This document shows positions 25,748 through 33,997 of a stretch of 47,735 bases of DNA, piece by piece. The stretch is from positions 1 to 47,735 of the forward strand of contig CAYZIB010000009.1 of assembly GCA_964478425.1 (NCBI GenBank), read 5' to 3'. Origin of the DNA: CAYZIB01 sp964478425. GTDB taxonomy: Bacteria; Bacillota_I; Bacilli_A; Acholeplasmatales; WRBM01. Each line of letters begins with the position of its first letter. Within the stretch, counting starts at the first letter, position 1. A model generated the notes under the pieces. The model searched no databases. It was given only the letters and a program-made list of their open reading frames with translations, and was not told the origin of the DNA. The translations under genes and the position numbers were made by a program.

Positions 25748-26626
25748 TTATAATTTTTGTCCATTTATAAAATTTTTATTTTGAAAAGATTGAACAATCA
25801 TTTTTATCGCAATTAAAATAACAAAACAAGAAATAACTATTCCAACACATAAAATCATTGTTTTTTTAAAATAAATGCTTTCATCATTTCCAAAAGTTTG
25901 TAACATACTCACAGTTAATGTTAAAACTGATACACTTGTTGATACTAATGATATACTTTTTATTGCTTGATAAACAGGACTATTATATTTTTTATATTTA
26001 ATATAATTAATAATCGCCATAATAAAAGAATAAAAAGTATATGTTGCAAGTCCGATAGTAACTATTTCATGATAATAAAATGTTTTTTCTAAAAATGCTA
26101 AAAAGAAGATAATTACTGTTATAAAAACATTCATAATTAACAGTAATATTCCAGAAAATAAATATTTTTGATATTCTACTTTTAAATTTTCTCCTATTTG
26201 ATATTTTAATGTATGTCTTGCTAAATATAATCTAACACAAAATAAAATCAAATAATAACCAAACATAGAATAAAACCAAAAAGAATGATAAATAATTCCT
26301 AAAGTTAATTGAAATATAGAATAAATAAAATTCATTAATAAACTAATATATAATGAAATATTTGTTCTTAAATGTTTGTTTGTAAAATACATATTAATAT
26401 ATTTGTTTTTTTTAGCAAGTTTTTTAAAACATGCTATTATATCTTTTACTCTTAAAGAAAAAATAAGAAGAGCATAAAATGAATAACAATAACATATATA
26501 ATTTAAAAAATTTAATTTAAAAACGGTAAACGAACAAATTAATAAAATAGTTGCACTAATTACAACAAAAACTAAAAAAATCAAATTAGGAAAAAACATT
26601 TTTTTAAAAAAATCTTTTGTTTTCAT
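25748..26626 (-). CDS. Polytopic membrane protein of unknown function, about 8 TM
   Basis: The start is taken at ATG 26626 because TTAAGGAGGT lies 4 bases upstream; an in-frame ATG at 26650 lies upstream of that site. The 292-residue product has about eight TM helices (near 12-34, 38-58, 91-112, 116-135, 155-177, 188-210, 220-240, 254-276) with short basic loops. No transporter signature is recognisable. It leads a possible three-gene unit with the 118-aa membrane protein and the TetR regulator, which would be a regulated membrane function. Confidence 0.7.
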   Translation of the reverse strand: MKTKDFFKKMFFPNLIFLVFVVISATILLICSFTVFKLNFLNYICYCYSFYALLIFSLRVKDIIACFKKLAKKNKYINMYFTNKHLRTNISLYISLLMNFIYSIFQLTLGIIYHSFWFYSMFGYYLILFCVRLYLARHTLKYQIGENLKVEYQKYLFSGILLLIMNVFITVIIFFLAFLEKTFYYHEIVTIGLATYTFYSFIMAIINYIKYKKYNSPVYQAIKSISLVSTSVSVLTLTVSMLQTFGNDESIYFKKTMILCVGIVISCFVILIAIKMIVQSFQNKNFINGQKL

Positions 26627-26653
26627 TTTAACCTCCTTAATAAAATTCATATT

Positions 26654-26682
26654 ATTATATATTAATATTTTTAAAATATCAA
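26654..26682 (-). promoter_or_regulatory. Promoter of the 8-TM protein gene
   Basis: Minus strand TTGATA (26682-26677), a 17-bp spacer and TATAAT (26659-26654), then AAGGAGG and the ATG. Confidence 0.75.
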
Positions 26683-26855
26683 CATTAAAACAAAAACAAA
26701 TAAATTATTTTAAAATAAAAATAAAAAAAATATTTTTAAAGAAAATCCCATAATTAAAGGAAAATATAATAGTGCAACTAATATTTGCAAAAATGCAACC
26801 TTTATAAATTTCATTTTTTTATAATGATATTATAAAATTCAAGTGGTGAAAAATT

Positions 26856-27506
26856 ATGGATTTCAAAGATAAATTACTTTTACTTAGAAAAGAATACAAT
26901 ATGACACAAGAAGAACTTGCAACTAAATTAAATGTTACAAGACAAGCCGTTCAAAAATGGGAAGTAGGAGCATCTTTTCCAAAAATAGATAAACTTAATA
27001 AAATTTCTGAAATATTTAACTGTACCGTCCAAGAGTTAATAGGATTAGAAGATATCTTATTTAACAGAAAAGAATTATATCTCCCTAAAAAAAGCTCCGT
27101 TATACTTCTAATATTAAACCTAATAACTACTATATCTCATATTGTTATTACAATTTGTTTTAATAAAAATATTTTATGGTTATTCTTATGTCCTGTTTTA
27201 TTTTCTTTTTGCTCATACATAGTTTTTCACCACACTCACTATATATTATATTTTGGTGATTTTTCAAAAACTTATTTAATAAATGTTGATAATCACAATA
27301 TAAATAAAGCAAAAAATCTTTATCATAAATATTTAATTGATTTTTTATTATTTACGCTAATAATAAATTTATCTTATCTTATTTCATATTTTATTAACAA
27401 AAACTATTATTTTAATACAATATTATTCATAATATATATTTTTTGTTCTTTAACAATCTATTTTTATCACGTATTTAAAATAAGAAAAAAACTACTTCGC
27501 TTTTAA
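26856..27506 (+). CDS. Membrane-bound XRE-family regulator
   Basis: 216 residues. Residues 5-65 are a Cro/CI-type helix-turn-helix (NMTQEELATKLNVTRQAVQKWE, with FPKIDKLNKISEIF after it). From about residue 78 on there are four or five hydrophobic helices and a basic end (FKIRKKLL). DNA-binding domain plus TM region is a known Bacillota architecture for regulators that sense membrane or envelope state. GGTGAA lies before the ATG. It is divergent from the 8-TM protein gene, its most likely target, and TGCAA-type repeats sit in the shared upstream region (about 26773-26798). Confidence 0.85.
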   Translation: MDFKDKLLLLRKEYNMTQEELATKLNVTRQAVQKWEVGASFPKIDKLNKISEIFNCTVQELIGLEDILFNRKELYLPKKSSVILLILNLITTISHIVITICFNKNILWLFLCPVLFSFCSYIVFHHTHYILYFGDFSKTYLINVDNHNINKAKNLYHKYLIDFLLFTLIINLSYLISYFINKNYYFNTILFIIYIFCSLTIYFYHVFKIRKKLLRF

Positions 27507-27532
27507 AACTATTTAAATAGTTTTTTTTTATT
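27505..27532 (+). terminator. Terminator of the XRE regulator gene
   Basis: Palindrome AAAACTATTTAAATAGTTTT (27505-27524) followed by T's, overlapping the stop codon. Confidence 0.75.
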
Positions 27533-27565
27533 TATTATGATATAATATAAAAAGAGGTGATTATA

Positions 27566-28363
27566 ATGTATCCCTATCCAATATTTGGATTTATTCATTT
27601 ATATGGTGTAATGTGGGCTGTTGGTATTATCTTATGCTTTATACTTGAAAGAATTTGTGCAAAAAAATTAAATTTATCAAAACAATTTGTAGATTTCATT
27701 GAATTAAATGCTATTATAGCTATTGTTGTTGGAATTTTATCTGCTATGCTATTTCAAGCAATATATGATTTTATAGAAACAGGTGTTTTTGCTATATCGG
27801 GTTCAATGACTTTTATTGGAGGACTTATTGGTGGAGTAATCTCATTTATTTTAGGATTTTTTATTATGAGAAAAAAATTAGATTCTAAATTTTATCCAAT
27901 ATTACTATTTGCACCAATTTGTATTACAATTGCCCATTCAATGGGAAGAATAGGGTGTTTATTTGCTGGATGTTGTCATGGAAAATTAACTGATTCATGG
28001 CTAGGAATGACATTTACAGAAATATATAACGACGGAACATATGCTGGTTCTTTTAAAGCATATCCTACTCAACTATATGAAGCAATTTTTTTATTAATTT
28101 TATGTATTGTTTGTTTTTATTTGTTTTATAAAAAGAATTTCAAATACAATTTTGTTATTTATCTAATAAGTTATGGTATATTTAGATTTTTTATTGAATT
28201 TTTAAGAGGTGACCATAGAGGAGAATTTATAGGTATTATATCTCCATCACAATTTTGGTCAATTATAATGATTTTATTAAGTGTTCCTGTATATTTTTTA
28301 ATTAAACATTTATCATTAGACTACAATAATACTCCAACAGATATAAAAAACGGTGATTTATAA
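27566..28363 (+). CDS. Lgt-family (prolipoprotein diacylglyceryl transferase-like) membrane protein
   Basis: A 265-residue, seven-TM protein. ATG 27566 is preferred over an in-frame GTG at 27557 that lies inside the AGAGGTG ribosome-binding site. Lgt hallmarks are the N-terminal FGFIHLYGVMWAVG, HSMGRIG (124-130) and FRFFIEFLRGDHRG. However, the catalytic signature GRxGNFxNxE of true Lgt is replaced by GRIG then CLFAGCCHGK, so the usual Asn and Glu are missing. That Cys-rich version marks a paralogous branch of the family common in clostridia, so transferase activity is uncertain. The last base of its stop overlaps the first base of the next start (TAATG). Confidence 0.8.
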   Translation: MYPYPIFGFIHLYGVMWAVGIILCFILERICAKKLNLSKQFVDFIELNAIIAIVVGILSAMLFQAIYDFIETGVFAISGSMTFIGGLIGGVISFILGFFIMRKKLDSKFYPILLFAPICITIAHSMGRIGCLFAGCCHGKLTDSWLGMTFTEIYNDGTYAGSFKAYPTQLYEAIFLLILCIVCFYLFYKKNFKYNFVIYLISYGIFRFFIEFLRGDHRGEFIGIISPSQFWSIIMILLSVPVYFLIKHLSLDYNNTPTDIKNGDL

Positions 28364-28734
28364 TGAATATTTACGAATCAGCTGAAAATTATCTTGAAAG
28401 AATTTTAATGTTAAAAGAGGAAAATGGTAATGTTAAATCCATTGATATAGCAAATGCAATGAATTTTACAAAAGCTTCTGTATCGAGAGCTATGAAAAAT
28501 TTAAAAGAAAACGGATATATAACCGTTATGGAAAATGGAAACATTTATCTTACAGATAAAGGATTAGAAATTGCAAAGAAAATATATGAACGGCATCAAG
28601 TAATATCTAACTTTTTAATAAATTTAGGTGTTAAAAAAGAAATTGCTTTAGAAGATGCATGTAAATTAGAACATGATTTAAGTGATGAATCTTTTAATGC
28701 AATAAAAAATTTATCTCAGTATATAAAAAAATAA
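28363..28734 (+). CDS. DtxR/MntR-family metal-dependent regulator, short form
   Basis: 123 residues: a winged helix (residues 22-66, with SIDIANAMNFTKASVSRAMK) and a metal-binding dimerisation domain (YERHQVISNFLINLGV, then CKLEHDLS). Aligned to B. subtilis MntR, His78, Glu103 and His104 keep the ligands, but MntR Asp8 is Asn and MntR Glu99 is Cys100. C-x-x-E-H is the DtxR/IdeR type, which suggests iron rather than manganese sensing, an inference only. It ends about 20 residues before MntR and lacks the SH3-like domain. It is translationally coupled to the Lgt-like gene. Confidence 0.85.
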   Translation: MNIYESAENYLERILMLKEENGNVKSIDIANAMNFTKASVSRAMKNLKENGYITVMENGNIYLTDKGLEIAKKIYERHQVISNFLINLGVKKEIALEDACKLEHDLSDESFNAIKNLSQYIKK

Positions 28735-28763
28735 TATGTTTTTATGAGCATATTATTTTTTTT
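28725..28763. terminator. Bidirectional terminator
   Basis: Stem 28731-28738 with 28749-28756, flanked by A's on the left and T's on the right. It serves the dtxR-type gene on plus and the whiA operon on minus. Confidence 0.7.
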
Positions 28764-28773
28764 TACACTACAA

Positions 28774-28817
28774 TCTAACAATCATTTTTGCTATTAATAA
28801 AGCACCCTATTGTTAGA
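28774..28817. repeat. Nested inverted repeat in the whiA 3' region
   Basis: TCTAACAAT (28774-28782) is the exact complement of 28809-28817. Inside lies a second small stem (TGCT with AGCA). No T-run follows directly. It may be a structured 3' UTR of the long minus-strand operon. Confidence 0.5.
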
Positions 28818-28844
28818 CAATTTAAACTTTTTTTTCTAATAACT

Positions 28845-29771
28845 TTATTTATTTTTTTCTATTAACTCCAAATACCAATCTTTAATTTTTCTCATTCTAT
28901 GATTAATACAAGATTTTGATATTTTAATTCCCATTTCTAAAGCATTATCACTTAATGTTTGTAAATTATCTTGTGGATATTTTTTTCTAAGTACCATTAC
29001 TTCTTTTAATTTTTCAGGTATTTTTTCTGCATTTACATTCTGTTCTATATATTTAATATGTTTTAATTGTTCATTAGCAGCATCAATCGTTTTAATATCA
29101 TTAAACATTTGACAAATTGATATTCTATTTACCATAGTGTTATAATCTTTTCTAATTCTAACATCTTCAAAAAGCATTAACGAATTATAACTTCCTATTA
29201 TTCTTAAAAAATCAGAAATTTTTTCTGCATTTTTTATATAAATTAATAACATATTTCTTCTTCTTGATATTTTAGCATTTAAATCATAATCATTCATTAC
29301 TTTTTGTAAAAAATATATTTCATTTGAATTTCCACAAGATATTTCTAAATGATAAGAATGTGTTGGTTCAGTAATAGAACCACAACACATAAATACTCCT
29401 CTTAAATAACTTGCTTTACAACAATCCTTTACAACTAATAAACTATCTTCAACAATACTTTCTAATAATTGATGTTCATTTATAATTTCATCAATTTTAT
29501 CTTTTACTTCAACTAAATAAACATGTTTTTTATTTAAATTAGTTTGTTGTTTAACTAATATCTCCATATTAGATCCATATAATACTTTAATATTCGAAAA
29601 AAATCTTCTAGCAATTCTAGGATTCATGGTTGTAAATTCAATATATTTTTTTCCATTGCTTAAAACAATACTACTATTTAATCTAAGCATTGCATGTAAT
29701 TCAGCGTTTTTGCAACATTCATCAACTTCTATTTGTGTTAATTCTTCTTTCAAATCCTTAGCAAATCCCAG
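28845..29771 (-). CDS. whiA: DNA-binding protein WhiA
   Basis: About 308 residues with the WhiA architecture: an N-terminal LAGLIDADG-like region (KEELTQIEVDECCKNAELHAML; later CCKASYLRGVFMCCGSI) and a C-terminal helix-turn-helix (LQTLSDNALEMGIKISKSCI). WhiA occurs in nearly all Gram-positives and affects sporulation or cell division. The start is odd. An in-frame GTG at 29780 overlaps the AAGGAG ribosome-binding site and cannot use it. A CTG at 29771 is 8 bases from AAGGAG, and its position matches Met1 of B. subtilis WhiA (MSFAS... against (L)GFAKD...). I annotate CTG as the inferred start. It is the last gene of the pcrA-ligA-uvrA-hprK operon. Confidence 0.93.
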   Translation of the reverse strand: MGFAKDLKEELTQIEVDECCKNAELHAMLRLNSSIVLSNGKKYIEFTTMNPRIARRFFSNIKVLYGSNMEILVKQQTNLNKKHVYLVEVKDKIDEIINEHQLLESIVEDSLLVVKDCCKASYLRGVFMCCGSITEPTHSYHLEISCGNSNEIYFLQKVMNDYDLNAKISRRRNMLLIYIKNAEKISDFLRIIGSYNSLMLFEDVRIRKDYNTMVNRISICQMFNDIKTIDAANEQLKHIKYIEQNVNAEKIPEKLKEVMVLRKKYPQDNLQTLSDNALEMGIKISKSCINHRMRKIKDWYLELIEKNK

Positions 29772-29787
29772 TTTAATCACTCCTTAC

Positions 29788-30720
29788 TTAATTTTCTTCT
29801 TTATTTAATTCGATTAATTTATTTACAGCATCAGTAAAATCTTTTGCACCTGAATATCCAAAATATTTTAACTTTTCATTTAAAGCAGCAGCTTCAATTA
29901 AAGTTGCAATATTTCTTCCAGGTGAAACAGGAATTACTATTTTATTTATAAATGTATCAAAAAATTGAACTTTTTTAGTTTCTAATCCTATCCTATCAAA
30001 ATGTTTATTTTCATCCCATTTTTCAATTTCTACAACTAATCTTATTTTTTTGTTTTCTCTAAATGCTGAAATTCCAAACATTTTAACAACATCAACAATT
30101 CCTATTCCTCTTATTTCCAAATATTTTTGTAAAACATGTGGTGCTTCTCCTATTATTGTTCCTACTTCTTTTTGATATAAGTCTACTCTATCATCTGAAA
30201 TTAATTGATGACCTCTTTTTACTAATTCTAAAGCAACCTCACTTTTTCCAATTCCACTTTCACCAATAATTAAAGTTCCCATTCCATGAATATCTAATAA
30301 AACACCATGAACAGAAATTCTTTTAGAAATATTATCTTGTAAATAAGAATATATTTTACTTGATAAACCTGTAGAATTTAAATCACCAACTATAATTGGA
30401 ACATTATATTTATTTCCAAATTCAATAAAAAAATCCTCAATAATAACATTTTTAGAAAAACAAAATGCAGGAGGTGTTAATTTAAAAATATTTTCAATTT
30501 TAATTAAAACATCATCTTTATTTAATGTTTTCATAAAACTTATTTCTTTACTTCCAATTAAAACTACACGATTAGGATCAAAAAAATCCAAAAAACCAGT
30601 TAATTCAATTCCTGGTTTTGTTAATCTTGGATCTAAAATAAATTTATCAATTCCATTAAAACCAGCAATAATTTTAAAATTTAAATCCTCACTCATTTTT
30701 TTTACTGTTATTTTTTTCAA
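29788..30720 (-). CDS. hprK: HPr kinase/phosphorylase
   Basis: The protein phosphorylates and dephosphorylates Ser46 of HPr and so drives carbon catabolite control in Bacillota. It shows HGVLLDIHGMG with the conserved His, the P-loop GESGIGKSE, ISDDRVDL, and the HprK signature EIRGIGIVDV. From the TTG at 30720 it has 310 residues, the same length as the B. subtilis enzyme, and residues 1-20 align with that protein without gaps; AGGA lies 9 bases upstream. Another in-frame TTG at 30729 is too close to the same site. It begins inside the preceding membrane protein gene (32-base overlap). Confidence 0.95.
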   Translation of the reverse strand: MKKITVKKMSEDLNFKIIAGFNGIDKFILDPRLTKPGIELTGFLDFFDPNRVVLIGSKEISFMKTLNKDDVLIKIENIFKLTPPAFCFSKNVIIEDFFIEFGNKYNVPIIVGDLNSTGLSSKIYSYLQDNISKRISVHGVLLDIHGMGTLIIGESGIGKSEVALELVKRGHQLISDDRVDLYQKEVGTIIGEAPHVLQKYLEIRGIGIVDVVKMFGISAFRENKKIRLVVEIEKWDENKHFDRIGLETKKVQFFDTFINKIVIPVSPGRNIATLIEAAALNEKLKYFGYSGAKDFTDAVNKLIELNKEEN

Positions 30721-31168
30721 AGAAATCAAATCCTTTCAAATTTTTCATAAACAAATGTTTAAAAATCATTTGTTTAATTAAATTTTTTATAAATCCTCTA
30801 ATTAAAATATAACATATAACAAAAAATATTAAAAATATATAATTATCAAAACTAAATTTTAAAAAATCAAAATCCACTAAAAAAGAAAAAACGATTATAC
30901 TTATAAAACAATTAAATAATCCAAAACTTAAAGTCATTATTTTAGGCATTAACATTTCAAAAATCTTAATAATATATGTTTCAAGTAAAAAATAAAAAAT
31001 AAAGAATATAGGAAAAATTTTATAATTACATGTTATTTTAAAAATTGGTATACCTATAAGTAAAAACATTATAATTAAACTTAATAAAAAATTAATAAAG
31101 AAATTAATATATTTGTTTTTTGGATAAATATCTTTTCCAATAAAAATTACTTTAGTTTGTTGTTTCAT
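30689..31168 (-). CDS. Membrane protein of unknown function, 4 TM, between uvrA and hprK
   Basis: 159 residues with four hydrophobic helices (about 20-42, 49-68, 80-97, 107-127) and a basic tail (KNLIKQMIFKHLFMKNLKG). The ATG shares a base with the uvrA stop (TAATG), and its 3' end overlaps hprK, so it is locked into the operon by translational coupling. It could correspond to the small membrane proteins (phage-holin/PspC-like) that sit near hprK and lgt in other Bacillota, but I see no motif to confirm this. Confidence 0.7.
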   Translation of the reverse strand: MKQQTKVIFIGKDIYPKNKYINFFINFLLSLIIMFLLIGIPIFKITCNYKIFPIFFIFYFLLETYIIKIFEMLMPKIMTLSFGLFNCFISIIVFSFLVDFDFLKFSFDNYIFLIFFVICYILIRGFIKNLIKQMIFKHLFMKNLKGFDFFEKNNSKKNE

Positions 31169-33993
31169 TATTTATCTTCCAATATTTTCTTTAAAAATTT
31201 TCCAGTATAACTTTCTTTACATTTTATTATTTCTTCTACGCTCCCAAAAAACACAACATTTCCTCCCTCATCTCCACCTTCAGGCCCTAAATCAATAATA
31301 TAATCAGCTTGTTTAATAACATCTAAATTATGTTCAATAATAATCACTGTTGCCCCTTGGTCAACAAGTTTATTTATTACTTCAATTAATTTTTTTATAT
31401 CATGACTATGTAGTCCTGTTGTTGGTTCATCTAATATAATTAAGGTATTTTTATTAACCTTTTTATATAATTCAGATGCAAGTTTAACTCTTTGAGCTTC
31501 TCCTCCTGATAATGTTGTTGCACTTTGTCCTAATTTAATATAACCTAATCCAACATCATTTATTGTTTTTAATTTATCTTTTATTTTTTTAAAATTATCA
31601 AAAAAAACTAAAGCATCTTCAACTGTCATATCTAAAACATCAGCGATATTTTTGTCTTTATATTTTACTTGCAAAGTTTCATAATTATATCTTTTACCAT
31701 GGCATACTTCACACGGGACATAAACATCAGGTAAAAAATGCATTGATACTCTTTTTACTCCATCACCCATACACGCTTCACATCTTCCACCTTTTACATT
31801 AAAAGAAAATCTTCCTTTTTGATAACCCCTTATTTTTGCTTCATTAGTATTTGTATATAAATCTCTTATATCATCAAAAACTCCAGTATATGTAGCCGGA
31901 TTACTTCTTGGAGTTCTACCTATTGGAGATTGAGAAATATCAATTATTCTTTCTATATGTTCTAAACCTTTAATTTTAGAAACTAAACCTGCTTCAACTG
32001 GTTTTGCTTGCCCTATATTGTTTAAAATATTTTTATATATAACTTCATTAACTAAACTACTTTTCCCACTACCACTTACACCTGTTACTAATATTAATGT
32101 TCCAAGTGGTAATTTTAAATTAATATTTTTTAAATTGTTTTGTCTTGCTCCTTTTATTTCTAAATAACTACCATTACCTTTTCTTCTATTTAGAGGAGTT
32201 TGAATTTTTTCTAATCCTTTTAAATATCTACCTGTAATACTATTAGGATTATTCATAACTTCTAATGGAGTCCCTGCAGCTACAACATTTCCGCCATGTA
32301 CTCCAGCACCAGGACCAATATCTATTAAAAAATCTGATTCTCTCATTGTATCTTCATCATGTTCAACTACTAATACACTATTTCCTAAATCACGCATATC
32401 TTTTAATGTTTTTATTAATTTTTCATTATCTCTTTGATGTAAACCAATAGATGGTTCATCTAATACATATAATACTCCTGTTAATTTACTTCCAATTTGA
32501 GTAGCAAGTCTAATTCTTTGAGCTTCTCCTCCTGATAATGTTAAAGCGTATCTGGATAATGTTAAATATTCAAGACCTACATTAGATAAAAATTTAAGTC
32601 TGTTTTTTATTTCATTTATAATTAATTCACTAATTATTTTTTCTTCATTATTCAATTTAATATTATTAAAAAAATCTAATAAATTTTTTATAGACATATC
32701 ACATAAATCACTGATATTATAATTATTAATATAAACTCTTAAAACATTATTATTTAATCTTTTTCCTTTACATGTAGGGCATGTAGTAACAACAGTAAAC
32801 TTTTCTAACCACTCTCTAATCCATTCACTATTTGTTTCTTTAAATCTTCTTTCAAGCGTTACTATGATTCCTTCATGAGTATCTAATTTTTCATGTACTC
32901 TATTTCCACTTGAAATCATTTTAAATTTAATTACTTCATTAGATCCATATAGTAAAATATCTTGTTCTTTTTTAGTTAATTGTTTAAATGGCTTATCCAT
33001 ATCAATATTAAAATGATCACAAACAATTTTTAAACTTGCCATATATAAATTATCTTCTGAAGTATTTCTATATGGAATTAATGCTCCATCATTTAAACTT
33101 AAATCATAATCAACAACTAATTTAGCACTTATATTTTGTTTAGTTCCTATTCCATTACAATCAGGACATGCTCCTAATGGTGAATTAAAAGAAAATAATT
33201 TTGGTTCTAAATTATTAATCGTAAAATCACATATTGGACACATATATTTTTCTGTAAAAATAAGAATCTTTTTTTCATTTAAAAATTCAATATAAACTTT
33301 ACTTTTACCAAGTCTTAAAGCAATTTCTAATGAATCAAATAATCTAGATCTAATTCCATCTTTAACTATTAATCTATCAATAACAGCAAATATTTCTTTA
33401 TCTTTAATATCTATTTTGTTATAATTTATTTCTTCATCTAAATTATAAATAGAATCATCAATTTTTAATCTTATAATTCCTTCTTTTAACAAATAATCTC
33501 TTAAATTTTCTAAAGTTTCATTTTTATGTAAAATAACTTTTGATAAAATATAAATTTTTTCACCTAAATGTTTAAATATTTCATTAACAATTTCTTCAAT
33601 TGAATATTTTTTAATTGGTAAATTATGACTAGGACAATAAGGAACACCTATTTTAGAATATAATAATCTTAAATAATCATATATTTCAGTTACAGTACCT
33701 ACTGTTGAACGAGGGTTTTTACTAGTAGTTTTTTGATCAATACTAATAGCTGGACTTAATCCTTCAATACTATCAACATTAGGCTTTTCAAATCCACCTA
33801 AAAATTGTCTTGCATATGAACTTAAAGATTCTACATATCTTCTTTGTCCTTCTTGATATATTGTATCAAAAGCTAATGAAGTTTTACCTGAACCTGATAA
33901 ACCCGTTAAAACAACTAATTTATTTTTAGGTATTGTTAAATCTATATTTTTAAGATTATTTTCTTTTGCTCCTTTTATTATTATTTTGTCCAT
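31168..33993 (-). CDS. uvrA: UvrABC excision repair protein A
   Basis: A 941-residue damage-recognition ATPase of nucleotide excision repair. ATG 33993 gives MDKIIIKGAKENNLKNI, the usual UvrA N-terminus; an in-frame GTG four codons upstream is less likely. Visible are two ABC modules (Walker A GLSGSGKTS at 31-39, GVSGSGKSS in the second half), two signature motifs (LSGGEAQRIRLA, LSGGEAQRVKLA) and zinc fingers (CPICDF...CPDCNG; CEACMGDG...CEVCHG). It starts near the ligA stop and is followed directly by a membrane protein gene. No uvrB is adjacent, unlike in B. subtilis. Confidence 0.98.
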   Translation of the reverse strand: MDKIIIKGAKENNLKNIDLTIPKNKLVVLTGLSGSGKTSLAFDTIYQEGQRRYVESLSSYARQFLGGFEKPNVDSIEGLSPAISIDQKTTSKNPRSTVGTVTEIYDYLRLLYSKIGVPYCPSHNLPIKKYSIEEIVNEIFKHLGEKIYILSKVILHKNETLENLRDYLLKEGIIRLKIDDSIYNLDEEINYNKIDIKDKEIFAVIDRLIVKDGIRSRLFDSLEIALRLGKSKVYIEFLNEKKILIFTEKYMCPICDFTINNLEPKLFSFNSPLGACPDCNGIGTKQNISAKLVVDYDLSLNDGALIPYRNTSEDNLYMASLKIVCDHFNIDMDKPFKQLTKKEQDILLYGSNEVIKFKMISSGNRVHEKLDTHEGIIVTLERRFKETNSEWIREWLEKFTVVTTCPTCKGKRLNNNVLRVYINNYNISDLCDMSIKNLLDFFNNIKLNNEEKIISELIINEIKNRLKFLSNVGLEYLTLSRYALTLSGGEAQRIRLATQIGSKLTGVLYVLDEPSIGLHQRDNEKLIKTLKDMRDLGNSVLVVEHDEDTMRESDFLIDIGPGAGVHGGNVVAAGTPLEVMNNPNSITGRYLKGLEKIQTPLNRRKGNGSYLEIKGARQNNLKNINLKLPLGTLILVTGVSGSGKSSLVNEVIYKNILNNIGQAKPVEAGLVSKIKGLEHIERIIDISQSPIGRTPRSNPATYTGVFDDIRDLYTNTNEAKIRGYQKGRFSFNVKGGRCEACMGDGVKRVSMHFLPDVYVPCEVCHGKRYNYETLQVKYKDKNIADVLDMTVEDALVFFDNFKKIKDKLKTINDVGLGYIKLGQSATTLSGGEAQRVKLASELYKKVNKNTLIILDEPTTGLHSHDIKKLIEVINKLVDQGATVIIIEHNLDVIKQADYIIDLGPEGGDEGGNVVFFGSVEEIIKCKESYTGKFLKKILEDK

Positions 33994-33997
33994 AAAA

